DNA from: Ciona savignyi
Lineage: Eukaryota > Chordata > Ascidiacea > Phlebobranchia > Cionidae
DNA: 64,000 nucleotides
Direction: 5' to 3'
NCBI GenBank assembly: GCA_000149265.1
Contig: CH003396.1
Coordinates: 225,536-289,535, forward strand
A program made the position numbers and the translations under genes. The number at the start of each line of letters is the position of its first letter. Position 1 is the stretch's first letter. The notes beneath the pieces are model-generated. The model did not search any database. It saw nothing but the letters and a program-made list of their open reading frames with translations, and was not told the DNA's origin. This document shows positions 42,101 to 52,950 of this stretch, in pieces.

Positions 42101-45100
42101 GTTTGGTGAATCTTGCCAAGTTCCCATATCAAAATTATGCCTTATAGCACCATTATTCTTGATATTAATACTCTGAAATCAATTTTTTATCTGAGAAAGG
42201 TCATAAAGCAATGTAAATTATGACCTACTGGACCCTTTATAACACGCAACACATTCGTAACATATCATACACACTGTAACAACAATGGAAGTCATCCGAT
42301 ACTGTCTTTGTTGCCGCCACCACCACAAGTTTAAATGTCCGTTTGGAATGTTCCAGCCAAGCGGGAACGGATTAAACGATTGTGAAAATAAATTAAAGCT
42401 GCGGCGATCGCGTGGCCTTAGTTGGATTTCCTTTTGTGCCGCATTTCTCATTGGTGAAGATTCGCTTTCGTAACCTTTGTGTACAAATCCTTTGTATGTC
42501 CATGTTAAACTATGTTAATTGTTTGAATCTCTTTATGGGCGAACTCTGACAGGCAAGATTCATATACAAGCTAGAGTAATTTATGTTTCAATATATTTAT
42601 ATTTATGTACTGGTATAAGTGGACAAATAATGTAGTACTAACTCTTAACTCACAAGCACTGGATACTTAAGTATTTGTTTGATTGCCCATTGGCAGTTTT
42701 GACATATTTCTGTCCTATTACAGTCAATATTTCACTAAGGCATTGTTACAGGAAAAATATTTTGCCATATCGCTATGAGATTGTAGTAACAAGGCCCATT
42801 GAAAAGACATCATGTCAGAGTGACTGATACGGAAAATATTTCCAAATTTTCAATCCTTTGTGGGTTCAGCAAACAATTCACAATGAAAACATACAATTTA
42901 TACAAACACTACATTTTTCGTAGTATAAACCGTGTTTTTGTATGTGTTCATTACGTTCTAACATTTTTGGGTAAAGATTAATTCTTTCACAAAAAAAAGA
43001 GCTCTGAAATAACTGCAAAAACCAATCCAGCAATCTGGCAATAGTTTTAAATGAGATACGTTTGTAGTTTAAATAGAATGGGTAACTCAAACATAATACG
43101 CACCTGTATTATTTCCCTTGTTTACATATAAACATGGGCTGAAATATAATGATAACAGCATTCCTGCAACATAGTGCAGGCACTATTAAAAAAAGGTTCC
43201 TTCTAATAGTTTTCCATTAATTAATGTGTTAGATTATGATAAAAGTTTATGGGCCACAAAAATATGTTCCTTTTAGACCAAATTATATTTAAAGTAAGAT
43301 TTATTTCTATTCATTTTTTTCATTTTAACACTGTGGAATTCATCAGGCCTGCAGCAGTAGATCTTAAAAGCGATAGAAATTTAAGCAGTCTATATTTTCA
43401 GTTATTGCTGCAAAATATAGAAATCAAATTAACAATTATTTTCCTCAAACATATGTTATTTTTTGTATAAGTAAATCAAAACAATAGCACTTTTTGCTCG
43501 AACTACCGGAATAATTTAGAATGGTTAAAAATTCTGGATTTGAAATTAGTGATTGTTTAATAATAAAATACAAGCTGATTTGCATAAGTACACCCTTTCC
43601 ACCATATATTTAAATGTTAACAGTATGGAAATTTTGTATTCATTTTGTACCCAGTATGTAGATAAGACCTAAAAATATCACATATATTTGTAAAATTTAT
43701 TTCATTACATCTGTTTTAACCCTTGATTTTATTACATATCATTTTAACAGGTTTTTATTTAATTGCATGACTGCTGATTATTATGCCAACTTAATTCATA
43801 TTCAACACCATAGTAGCCCCAGTAACTGAACCATAGGCTCTTGATAACAATATGTTACTGTTTCTTTCCATATGGTCCACAGATTTATCTGGTGAGTTAG
43901 TGTTTTAGCCAAAGGTTGCAGGTACGAAACAGGTCTATAGCTAGTTGGTTTGTTCTTGGGCAAGGCACTTAACGGACATTGCCTAAACCCAGCGGATTAA
44001 CGAGTTCTACTAAATTGAAGAAAAATGTGAATCATACACAACACACTGCAATAGCTTCGGTAACCCGACGGTGTGCACGAGGTGATCTGATAATTTCCTG
44101 TATGATGACCCCCTTGGTATTCACAAAGATAACCATAAACATCTTAACTAAACAGAAATACAGCAGATAATTAACTTCAGCCTTTAGAATAAATGATAAA
44201 AGGGTGCTTGGATTTCTTGATGCACATATTGCATTTTCACGATTTAAATTACATATCCAGGCGTTAGTTATAGCATCAAGAGCGTGTTTATTGGGTCTGA
44301 AGCACCGTGCAACACGTCTTAACAAGTTGCTATGCAAATAGAATGATTGCTGAGCAAATAATAACACGACTCAACAAATAAAGCAGCTATGCTGTGGCGC
44401 TAGCCGCTGATGTCTTATTTTTCAAATAAAGTTTGTTTAAGTTCTAACAAAGATTATTCTCCAATACTGGTTTGGAATCTGAACGATAAACGGAATTTTG
44501 TGACTAATTGTTACCCAGCTCTTTTGTTGTATTTTCAAGTAAAAAACTTCCATTGTTTAGTTTGAGTTTCAATTAAAGTTTATGATTAAAAGAGTGCTCT
44601 CTCTGGCTATTGTGACGTCATAAGTCCCATTATGAGGTGTAACAGTTGCGATTTTGTGTTAGAGCCAACGGCCCTCAAATAAACCTACTTTGCGCACACG
44701 GACCAGCGCTAAATAAACACTCAGTGATCGAGCATCTTGCCAAAGCAAACGCAATAAACAGCGAACTCGTCATCGAATTTCCCGGCAGTAGAACCCGCCG
44801 TCTGATTCACCTAATCCTTCTTTGTTAGTTGTTACCAGGGATAATATTTACTGGAATCCCACAGTTGCGTCATTGGAAATACGCATGTTAATAAATTTTA
44901 TGTTTATGAATGTGATTGCTCATAAGGTCATAACCTGACACTTCGATTTATGACGCAAAACTCAAGTTACAAAATGTATCCAAGTTTTACTGCTGTCACA
45001 GTTCTTTGATGCTGTATGGCAAAAAATGGGTACAATATAAAAAATACTAATGGTTTTAGTTTTGGACAAATCAGCGAGCTATTAATCTGATATGTTACCA

Positions 45101-48100
45101 CTAACTGGATGGTTAGAGTTTAAAGCTAATTTTAAGCTTATACACAGTATACTATGGTGTTTGTTTCTTTTTCACTTCCTAAAACTTGTTTTTCTTAAGG
45201 TTCTGCAGAGGAATTGGAATCAAGAAATGCACAAAACACTTCACCTGATGGTAGGCCTCAATACCTTATAATATTTGTGTTTATTCCCATTAATTAAAAA
45301 AACAAGGAGTGTTTTAGCATAACATCTTATTCACACAGCTGTGTTACTGCGGCTGTTGCATTGTGTTAGAAACGATGAATCGCTTTTAATCCACCAGATT
45401 CGTTTGACCGGTTAGCCTGGTGGTTTAGTGCGACGCTTTTTAGCTGAATGGTCGCTTGTGTCGTTGGGCAAGGCACTTAACGGACATTGCCTGAACCCAG
45501 TGGATTAATGGGTTCATCCTTTCCTATTATATCTTATCTATGCAGCGTCTCTAATCCAAAGACTCAATTGAGCCAGCAGCTGGTTTCGATCCACCTCTTA
45601 TTTATAATAAACCTACAAGAATCCGGTGGATTAATGGGTGTAACAAAAACTGTAGCCACAACCAAAACACAAAACTGTGGCAATTCGTTGTATTTAACTC
45701 CATGCAACAGCTCCAGTAACCCGATAAGCGATAATAAAACTGGATGATATAAACCAACCAAATTTAGAAGGTTTAGTTAAAAGTATTTTTGATTCAACAA
45801 TAAAAACAAGCAATGGGAGCTTTTATAAATAGTTGGAAATCAAATAAGACGGCAAAAGTTCATGATTAAAGGTAGTAAAAGCAGTCAGTAACTTCAACTA
45901 ACCAGTAAAACATTAAAAAAATTGAAGATCTAAATTAACCAATTTTAGAAAACACTTATTCTCACTCCAACTGACATGACAGATACCACCAAAGCATCAA
46001 GGCAACCACAAAATTTTGAAGCGGTCGCTCTGCTCCGCAAAGAATGCGATCGATTGAGGCACGAACTTCATAAATCGCAGAAGTCGATCGCCAAACTCAG
46101 GCTCCGGGAGAATGAACTCGTTGACAGGTATATAGGATAGAATAGGATATTCATGTTTATCCGCGTAATTGGGAAAACCAACGGGGTTATCACACGGGCA
46201 ATCGTCATATCACCTTCTGCCCACCGTCTGGTTACCAGAGCTATTGCAGTATTGTGTATGATTTACAGGTCAGGCAATGTACATTAATGCCTTGCCCAAG
46301 AACACAACTGACTAGCTAGCGACCTGTTTCGAACCTGCAACCTTTTTGTTGAAAGGCGTCGCACTTAACCACCAGACTAACCGGTCGGAATATGTGATAT
46401 ATGAACAAATGTCTAAGAATTTCTAACAATCCCAGGCTCTCAATGCAAGCGAAGCGCTCATTTGACGGTGGAAGCGGAACGTTTGAAGACCTAAGTATCG
46501 GGGCATCACGTCCAAGTGAACTCGCCAGATCTTTCCGAAGCTTGTACAGCGATGGGAGGTTGCAGGCGCTGGACGCACTCGACCGGGAGTGGACAGACAC
46601 CAACGACAGTATTAAAGCGAAACTCCTCTTCTCTGTGATGGTGGTAAGTGCGCTGTATATGGGTATGCAATGGTAGTTGTATAGGGTGGGGCCATGGTAG
46701 ACCCAGGACCAGGAATTTAGGCCTTACACTGTAGAGCTATTATGGGTGTAGCGTACAAGTTGTATAATATTGAAGCATATAATGTTTATCCCCGTAAATG
46801 GGAAAATACTTTGCACCCATCATTGGGTTACTGGAGCTATTTCAATTTGTTGTGTATGATTCACACGTTCCTTTAATTTAGTTCCTTTAAATCCGCGGCT
46901 CCATAAAGTGCCTTGCCCAAGGACACAAACTATTAACTAGCCACTAGTTTCGATCCTTCAACCTTTCGGTTGAAAAGGCGACGCACTAACCCACCACACT
47001 AATTATTTGGACCCGTGCGGTAACACCTACATGTTCACTTCATGTGGATAAACATAATACACCATATTTAGTGGCTGTATTTTATCCATTTACCTTCAAC
47101 ACTTATCAACTGCATTATAATGGACATTTTTACTCAACAGTTGAGCTTCCGATCCGCATCCGACACGCTTGATCGAATTCGTCATTCCCTTCATGACATC
47201 ATGTGTTCGCCGTCCGTGTCCGCCGAACCGAAGCATGAATCAGCGGTGCGCGAAGTCGAGAGAACCTTTAACGCTTACTTGAGGCGGACGACACAAAATT
47301 ATGACTTGTCAAAAAACACTGAGGTAAGAATACTGTGGTGAAGTAAAATTGAGAACAAAGCTAAATCCACAAAAGCATAAGTTATGATTTATGATTGTTT
47401 AGTGAATGGGAAAATCAAGGGGGTTATCACAGGGTCAATCGTCAGATTACCTTGCGCCTACCGTCTGGTTACCTGAGTTATTGCAGTGTCTTGTGTATGA
47501 TTCACATGTTCCTTAATTTATAGAACCCAATAATTCAGCAGACTGTGTGGTCTGGTTTAGTACGAGGCCTTTCAACCGAAAGATTGTACGTTTTAAACTG
47601 GTCGCTACTTAACAGACATTGCCTGAACCCAGCAGATTAATGAACCCAGCGGACTCGAGGTAATCTGACGATTGCCTGTGTGTTAACCCCCCTTGGTTTT
47701 CCCGTCCACGTGGATAACATGAATATCCCATCACATCCCATCCTTCGCTGGGTTCAGGCAATGTCTGTTAAGTGCGGTGCCCCAAGACATAACCGATTTT
47801 AGCATGCAGCTGGTTTCGAACCAACAATCTTTCGGCAGACTGCAGGAACACCGACGCTTTTACCAATTAAGCCAATCGAACAGAGTTTAATTTTTTTTTT
47901 CTTTATTTTTGATTCCATGATAAAAACATGCATCATATGCAGCATAGAAAAAGAAGCCAAAATGTCAGTCATTTGAAACACAGGTGTAGTCAAATCAATA
48001 AATTAGTGTGGATATAGTCAGACATGACCCACCTTAATATATTACAAAAATGGAAATAGTGTTTAAATCAAAGTTATTACACCTAACCTTCAAAGAAAAG

Positions 48101-48493
48101 TGTGCGGTAAAACAACCCTTGCAATGGGGGAACCGGCTTTTGAGGAAAAAATTGCCCGAACAGTGTCGATATTTAGAATCTATATCTCTGTTTTTGTTCC
48201 AGGACGTGATCGGGCAAGTAAGTCGTGCATTATACGACAGACCGGGATTGTCGCAGTCGCATGCGCTCCGTGTCTACGTGCACGAGTGCGTGCAACTATC
48301 GTGGTCGATCGCCGTCCAAACCCCGCCCCTCGTGCTCGAGTACGACTGCCAGCAGTTCGACGAGACGAGGCACGAACGCTTTCACACCTCGGACAAGTCG
48401 TCCGACGCCATTCTATCTTACCTCTGGCCGAGTCTGCTTGAAAAGCAGTCCGGGCGATGTGTGTGCAAGGGGGTGGTCCTAACAGGAGTCTGA
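36182..48493 (+). CDS. MIEAP/SPATA18-like protein with unrecognised N-terminal region
   Basis: Exons: 36182-36309 (donor weak; 36273 with the same phase is possible), 36776-37004, 37790-37936, 38363-38758, 39245-39334, 39854-39997, 40428-40554, 45200-45250, 45983-46127, 46436-46643, 47141-47323, 48203-48493. Total 2139 nt, 712 residues plus stop, all phases consistent. Residues from about 505 to the end resemble the C-terminal domain of the mitochondria-eating protein MIEAP. Key parts are RSFRSLYSDGRLQALDAL, KAKLLFSVMVLSFRSASDTL and the terminal YLWPSLLE...GRCVCKGVVLTG, corresponding to the family's YxVWPALxE...KGEAV ending. MIEAP acts in mitochondrial quality control and cardiolipin-linked condensates in mammals. 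A coiled coil (LLRKECDRLRHELHKSQ) precedes it. Residues 45-330 (EPGYALRRIALLYESNKNEE, FPVDKLPLSALVMQIVKLYA) form an all-helical-looking region unlike the human SPATA18 N-terminus; I cannot name it. The middle (385-440) is Ser/Pro-rich. The intron at 46128-46435 is mostly SINE. Confidence 0.82.
37203..37265 (+). repeat. SINE family A head remnant
   Basis: CAGCCGATTAGAGTGTCAACCGAATGGTCG...GATCCAAACCAGC matches a decayed tRNA-like head only. Confidence 0.35.
38101..38235 (+). repeat. Decayed SINE family A fragment
   Basis: GGGAAAGGCACTTAG, TGAACCTAGTGGA, ACAACGCACTG and TAGCTTCAGTTAC follow the family order, without head or tail. Confidence 0.45.
38993..39175 (-). repeat. SINE family A, internally deleted
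   Basis: Tail GGATATGATAGGATATTCAGG at 38993 and tRNA head to 39175. The central core between CAGATCATCTTG and AAGTGCTCTGCC is missing. Confidence 0.75.
40150..40400 (+). repeat. SINE family A, diverged
   Basis: B-box region GTCGAAAGGTTGCTGGTTTG, core ACTTATTGCCTAAGCTCAATGG, body AGCTTCAGTAACCTGACGG and a decayed tail. Confidence 0.65.
42285..42473 (+). CDS. Hypothetical small Cys/His-rich frame within an intron
   Basis: 62 codons beginning MEVIRYCLCCRHHHKFKCPF, locally richer in GC and in codon variety than its surroundings. It has no family match I know, no splice signals and no promoter evidence. It may be chance. Confidence 0.2.
   Translation: MEVIRYCLCCRHHHKFKCPFGMFQPSGNGLNDCENKLKLRRSRGLSWISFCAAFLIGEDSLS
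43885..44146 (+). repeat. SINE family A, nearly full length
   Basis: Head GGTGAGTTAGTGTTTTAGCC and GGTTGCAGGTACGAAAC, core CTTGGGCAAGGCACTTAACG, body, and a decayed tail ending near CATAAACATC. Confidence 0.8.
44613..44620. promoter_or_regulatory. Consensus palindromic CRE (TGACGTCA)
   Basis: Full 8-bp cAMP-response-element consensus at the start of a GC-richer block (to about 44830) inside the long intron of the MIEAP-like gene. This is compatible with an intronic enhancer or alternative promoter. Confidence 0.35.
45408..45745 (+). repeat. SINE family A, broken copy
   Basis: Head and core at 45408-45515 (GACCGGTTAGCCTGGTGG, GGGCAAGGCACTTAACGG), then unrelated sequence, then body pieces to 45745 (ATTAATGGGT, ACAGCTCCAGTAACCCGAT). 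Confidence 0.7.
46132..46389 (-). repeat. SINE family A forming most of an intron
   Basis: Tail ATAGGATAGAATAGGAT begins four bases after the donor GT at 46128. The tRNA head ends at about 46389, 46 bases before the acceptor. A part of the body is deleted near 46265. Confidence 0.85.
46777..47008 (-). repeat. SINE family A, diverged, internally deleted
   Basis: GTTTATCCCCGTAAATGGG at 46786, body, core GTGCCTTGCCCAAGGACAC and head to about 47005, in the intron after exon 10 of the MIEAP-like gene. Confidence 0.75.
47400..47880. repeat. Nested SINE family A copies
   Basis: A minus-strand copy is split into its tail half (47400-47541) and head half (47739-47880) by a plus-strand copy (47541-47738). 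The split falls at the family's CCGCTGGGTTC core. Confidence 0.75.
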
Positions 48494-49660
48494 TTTTATT
48501 TACAGCTTTAGGAGAAGTTTGATTACTGGTTGATCTGTCCCAAAACTGCACTTGATTACAAAAAAATGAACCAAAGATTTTTAGAATTAATGTCTGTTCC
48601 ACCTATATAAATATTTATGGTCATAGGTGCCAAAAACTTCAGGATATGGTTACAGCTAAATTGAAGGTTGATTTTGCTGTTTTATAAGGCCAAAATCTCT
48701 CCTTGGAAAAAAATAAGGAACCAAAGCTATTTGTAATGTATGTTAGTTCCTCTTAAATATAATAAAATATTTTGTCAAACCGTGCCAAACAAAATCAATG
48801 GCAATTTTCTCAAAAACGTGTGTGTAAGTTCTTAATTTATCCAACCCCTTTCACTGGCCTGTTTTTTTTTGCTTTATACCTTCACTGTTTTATTTCCCTT
48901 GTATCATTTATCACAACGCTGTATTTGTAAATAGCTTTTTTCATTTTTATCTTCCAAAGGGTTTGCATTAATCATTGCCAATTGTGTACATTTTGTAAAT
49001 AATTTTATTCCCATTTGTAAATATCACATCCTGTCAGCATTGTAAAGATACAAGAGCAGTTGAAATGAACATTATGCCCTTTCAGGTTGCCACACAGAAA
49101 AACATATGATGCTTGTCCTATCTAAGCTACAGTGTTGTAAACTAAAGCACAAAAAAGGTCCTATCCTTACCAAATTGTATTGTACTACCATAGCGTTCAG
49201 TTTCTGTTTATTTTTTTAATAAAAGTTACTGTTTTTGAATACCTTAAATTTTACGTTTAAAAAACTGTTACTGGGGTGGATTTTAATCCTGTTGTTATTT
49301 TATAATTTTATATTTTGAGCAAAAGTATTTTTTATCACTGTAGAAATTAATTTTGCACTCTGTTTGTAATTCCCCTGTAATTAAATATACTAGACTTTTG
49401 TATAAATAGTTATTCATTATTTTGCGTATTGGCAAGTTTAAATATTGGATTTATATCTTAATTTCTGGTGCAGTCTTAATTCAAAGTTAAAAAGGGGCAA
49501 GTTAATTTAATTTTTCTGTTTGAAATAACGTCGATATCCTTCACCACATAACTTTTTTTTAAATTGCCCTTTGTAATTCCCGTGTATTTAATTAAAAGTT
49601 CCTAGCCCTTTGTACAAATTGGCATTCGTTAATAACAATAAAACGTTGATATTAAGATTG
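48494..49660 (+). other. Probable 3' UTR of the MIEAP-like gene
   Basis: AT-rich, no coding signal, AATAAA at 49219-49224 and 49637-49642. Either could be the cleavage signal. Confidence 0.5.
49637..49642 (+). terminator. Candidate distal polyadenylation signal
   Basis: AATAAA about 1.15 kb after the stop of the MIEAP-like gene; a nearer one is at 49219-49224. Confidence 0.35.
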
Positions 49661-49769
49661 CTTGTTGATTCGTGCCCTATTTTAAACAGTTTCCTGTAAT
49701 TTAAATTTGTTTTAACGGCCGTCGTTGACATGTTTCACACAATCCCAAAAAAGTATATCCATCTCATAG

Positions 49770-50215
49770 ATTAGATATTCATATTTTAAAACCGCTAAAC
49801 AGTGCGCGCAAAGGACGTTATGAGACGGGCAATCATCAGATCACCTCTCACTAAGGTATATTTTATCTAGACGTTCCTTCAGTTTTGGTACAACCCAATA
49901 GGTCCAATCGACACAATCTTGGGGTCTTAGTATACACGGTCGCCCAGCCAGCAAATGGTTTCTATCAAAAAAACTTTTGGCTTGCGTTACTTAAAAACAG
50001 AATGTAGTTGTTGGCTTTCCATTTTTATCTTTGTATATTTTAAATTATTTCAATCGGAATTTAATAAGAAACAAAGTTAAGTTTCGAACTCATTATGGAT
50101 TATCGTGGGTGATCGTTAAATTTCCCCACGCCCACCGACGTAATACCGAAACGCCCAGCTTCGAACCTGAAACCCATTAAGTGAAAGGGTGACGCTTTGA
50201 CTTATCTACACGGTT
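49770..50215 (-). repeat. Two decayed SINE family A copies
   Basis: GGGCAATCATCAGATCACC and ACGTTCCTTCAGTTTTGG at 49827-49885, then a second body/head fragment (CCCACGCCCACCGACG, CAGCTTCGAACCTGAAACCC) at 50125-50180. Confidence 0.6.
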
Positions 50216-50289
50216 GGACTGATTTGTTTAATTATGCTTGATTTTCGACCCGATGAAAATACACAGGACTTCTACGGTAAAGCGTACAA

Positions 50290-50477
50290 CACTAAAAGGA
50301 GGAAAATGTGCACTAAAACTATAAAAACTAGTTTAAACCCTACCCTTAACAATAATCTGAACCCTAGAACTAACCCTAACTCCAACCCTTTGTTAAAAAA
50401 ACTATTCTAATGCCATAAACCTTATTTTAGTTTATAGTTTCCCTCATTCCGTATTTTCGTCTTTCCCTCCTTTTAGT
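50290..50477. mobile_element. MITE with ACTAAAAGGAGG / CCTCCTTTTAGT ends (copy 2)
   Basis: Terminal inverted repeats CACTAAAAGGAGGAAAA and TTTCCCTCCTTTTAGT bound about 188 bp containing AACCCTAGAACTAACCC. It abuts the SINE at 50481. Confidence 0.7.
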
Positions 50478-50480
50478 ATA

Positions 50481-50776
50481 GAATAGGATAGGATGTTCAT
50501 CTTTATCCCCGTGAATGGGAAAACCAAGGGGGTTAACACACGGGCAATCATCAGATCACCTTGCGCCCACCGTTAAGTTACCGGAGCTATTACAGTGTGT
50601 TGTATATAATAGATACGTTCCTTCAATTTGCTAGAACCCATTAATCCGCTAAGTTCAGGCAATGTACGTAAACTGCATTGCCCAAGGATACAACCGTCTA
50701 GCTAGCGACCAGTTTCACACCCGCAACCTTTCGATTGAAAGGCGACGCACTTAACCACCAAACTAACCGGTCGGAC
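50481..50776 (-). repeat. SINE family A, full length
   Basis: Tail AGAATAGGATAGGATG at 50481, complete body and core, head CCACCAAACTAACCGGTCGG to 50776. Confidence 0.88.
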
Positions 50777-51069
50777 AAGATGCAGTGTTTGCTGACCGGT
50801 TATGCTGAACAATTTTCCTTTTACGCGCTACCGTTTTATAACACCATCACAACCCTGTCACTGCAATATTTTCTTTCACAATACTGCTTGGGTCGATCGT
50901 ATGAGAACACCAAAACCACAATAAACAATTAATTAAAACGCGAGTGTGGTTTAATATACGCGAATTGCACACGTGCGGGCAACTGCAAGAAGCTGCAGAT
51001 CAATTCGCTGCGGTGTTACACGAATTTTAAGTTTAAAATTAAAAATTGTTTAAACACATTTTTTCTATG

Positions 51070-51118
51070 TTTGTATGTCGGTATATGTATCGGTCGCGTT
51101 AACCATTCGCCACACCAC
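51070..51118 (-). repeat. Family B tRNA-like fragment
   Basis: GTATATGTATCGGTCGCGTT followed by AACCATTCGCCACAC: the A-box half only. Confidence 0.6.
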
Positions 51119-51235
51119 CTTTTTTGGTTGTTTAAAATTAAATTCTCATTTAGTAGGGTTTACGTGACTGAGGAGACACAGCAAAATCATTTTACAATTA
51201 CACCGTAATACAGCATCAGGGAATTTAGCAGATAT

Positions 51236-51450
51236 TTCAGGCATGCTCAACACACTTTATATGATAAATCTGGTAACCCCACCGTGGCGTGAAGTAATTA
51301 AAGGATTGCCTGTGTGATAACTGCCCTATGTTTGAACGGTCGTGTGACCGAATGGTTCGCGCGACCGATACATATACCTTATATATAAAGAAACGACCCA
51401 AGGGACGCTCCTATCATGGGTTCGAAACTTGTCTCGGAAAAAAACAAAAC
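51236..51450 (+). repeat. Decayed SINE A body followed by a family B tRNA-like element
   Basis: 51236-51330 has AACACACTTTATATGAT, TGGTAACCCCACCGTGG and TTGCCTGTGTGATAAC of family A. 51333-51450 is family B: GGTCGTGTGACCGAATGG, CGCGACCGATACATATACC and ATCATGGGTTCGAAACTTG. Confidence 0.7.
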
Positions 51451-51654
51451 AATAAAACTGCAAATGTTTTATTCATAAGGATAAAACACGATTTTCCAAT
51501 ACAACACATACCGTTCAAAATTGTGTTATTTGATAATTATATACGTATAGATACATACTAGAAAGCTAATCGTTATATATTTCCGTTCAAATCACGTTCA
51601 CCTGCTTTATTTCTTTTTTTACCTATAACAAAGTTTTGAATTTTTAAAGGGATA

Positions 51655-51835
51655 CAATATTTGTGTTTATCCCTGTAAATGGGGAAACACAAGATGCGAT
51701 TAAACACGGGCAGTCGCCAGATTACCTCGAGCCAATCGTCGGGTTGCCAGATATATTGTAGTTTGTGGTGTATGCTGCAGACGTTCCTTAAAGACTCATT
51801 CATTCTATTGGATTCAGGCAATGTCAGGCAAGAAA
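51655..51835 (-). repeat. SINE family A, head missing
   Basis: GTGTTTATCCCTGTAAATGGG through GGATTCAGGCAATGTCAGGC. The tRNA part is absent. Confidence 0.7.
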
Positions 51836-52298
51836 ATAGAAGTAAGACACTGATCTATGCATATTCGCACGTATTTTATCCGATATTCAATAAGTGTTCA
51901 TCCATAGCCCCTCTCCGTCTTTATTTTGAAACACGTAAAACGCACCTATACACTTGTTGTAACAATAATAGCAGGCAAATACTTTCTACACCAACTTTAA
52001 AGTTTAAACGACCTTTGCTTAAAAATGTGTTGTAATTTTGTGCGCTTATATTTAATTACCACATATTTACGCCTGTAAATTAAGTGTTAGGATTTCTGGT
52101 CTATCTTTTAATCACAAATCAATCACTGACAGGTTTGTCGTAATTTGAATTTTCCATTCGGTGAACAGACGAAATGCGTTCGGCGGTATTACGTAGCTTT
52201 AACACAGGATGCATAGACGGTAATTGGATGGTGCAATATCTAAAAAATAAATGACTGGCGGTTAACTTGGTGGTAGTTGTGGCAGAACGTCGTTAACT

Positions 52299-52435
52299 GT
52301 GACCGGCCGATTAGCTGGGTGGATTAGTGCTTTGCTTTTCAGTCGAAGGGTTGCAGATTCCTAACTGGTCACTAGCTAGTTGGTTGGGTCCTTGGGCAAG
52401 CCACTAATCGCCCCAACTCAGTGCATTAATAAGAT
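52299..52435 (+). repeat. SINE family A, head and core only
   Basis: GACCGGCCGATTAGCTGGGTGG, GGGTTGCAGATTCC and GGTCCTTGGGCAAGCCACT. Confidence 0.7.
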
Positions 52436-52505
52436 TTGTTAACAACTTCTATAGAATTTGGGAAAACGACAGTCATTAAAAATAAATCAAAACAAAATAT
52501 ATATT

Positions 52506-52726
52506 TCTATCCCTGTGAATGGGAAAACGCAATGGGTGTTAACACACGTACAATCGTCAGATCACCTCGCTCACTGTCTGGTTACCTGAGCTATTGCAGT
52601 GTGCTGTGTATGCGATTCACACGTTCCTTCAATTTGGTAGAACCCATTAATCCGCTGGGTTTTTTTCGAACATGCAACGCTTTGGCTAAAAGGTGAGACA
52701 CTACCCAACCAAGCTAACCGGTCGTC
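52506..52726 (-). repeat. SINE family A, core deleted
   Basis: Body from CCCTGTGAATGGGAAAACG through ATTAATCCGCTGGG, then directly the head TTTCGAACATGCAACG...CTAACCGGTCG. Confidence 0.78.
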
Positions 52727-52834
52727 AATTAATCAATGTCATTGAGCGAAGTAGTTAGCGAATGTTGCTTGAACCCAATGAATTAATGGTTAAAAAAAAA
52801 ATATTTTCACCAAACACAGTTTGATAATCGGACG

Positions 52835-52950
52835 TTTTATAACCGAGCCAAGTTTCGAACCCATGATGTGCTCGTCACTTGGACCATTTTTGTATGGGTC
52901 AGTATATGTATCGTTCGCGCTAATCATTCGACGGTTAGCTGTAGGTGGTC
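52835..52950 (-). repeat. Family B tRNA-like element
   Basis: GAGCCAAGTTTCGAACCCATGAT and GTATATGTATCGTTCGCGCTAATCATTCGAC, the reverse of the family order. Confidence 0.7.

Larger units (their letters stand above)
41000..45190. other. 4.6-kb intron of the MIEAP-like gene
   Basis: Mostly AT-rich sequence between exons 7 and 8. It contains the SINE at 43885, a Cys-rich small frame at 42285-42473 and a GC-richer block at 44610-44830 with a palindromic CRE. No additional exon of the host gene could be placed. Confidence 0.5.

Noticed and set aside
48180-48602. Arg-rich frames on both strands
   Set aside because: Shadows of the last MIEAP-like exon, which fits the family and splice phase.
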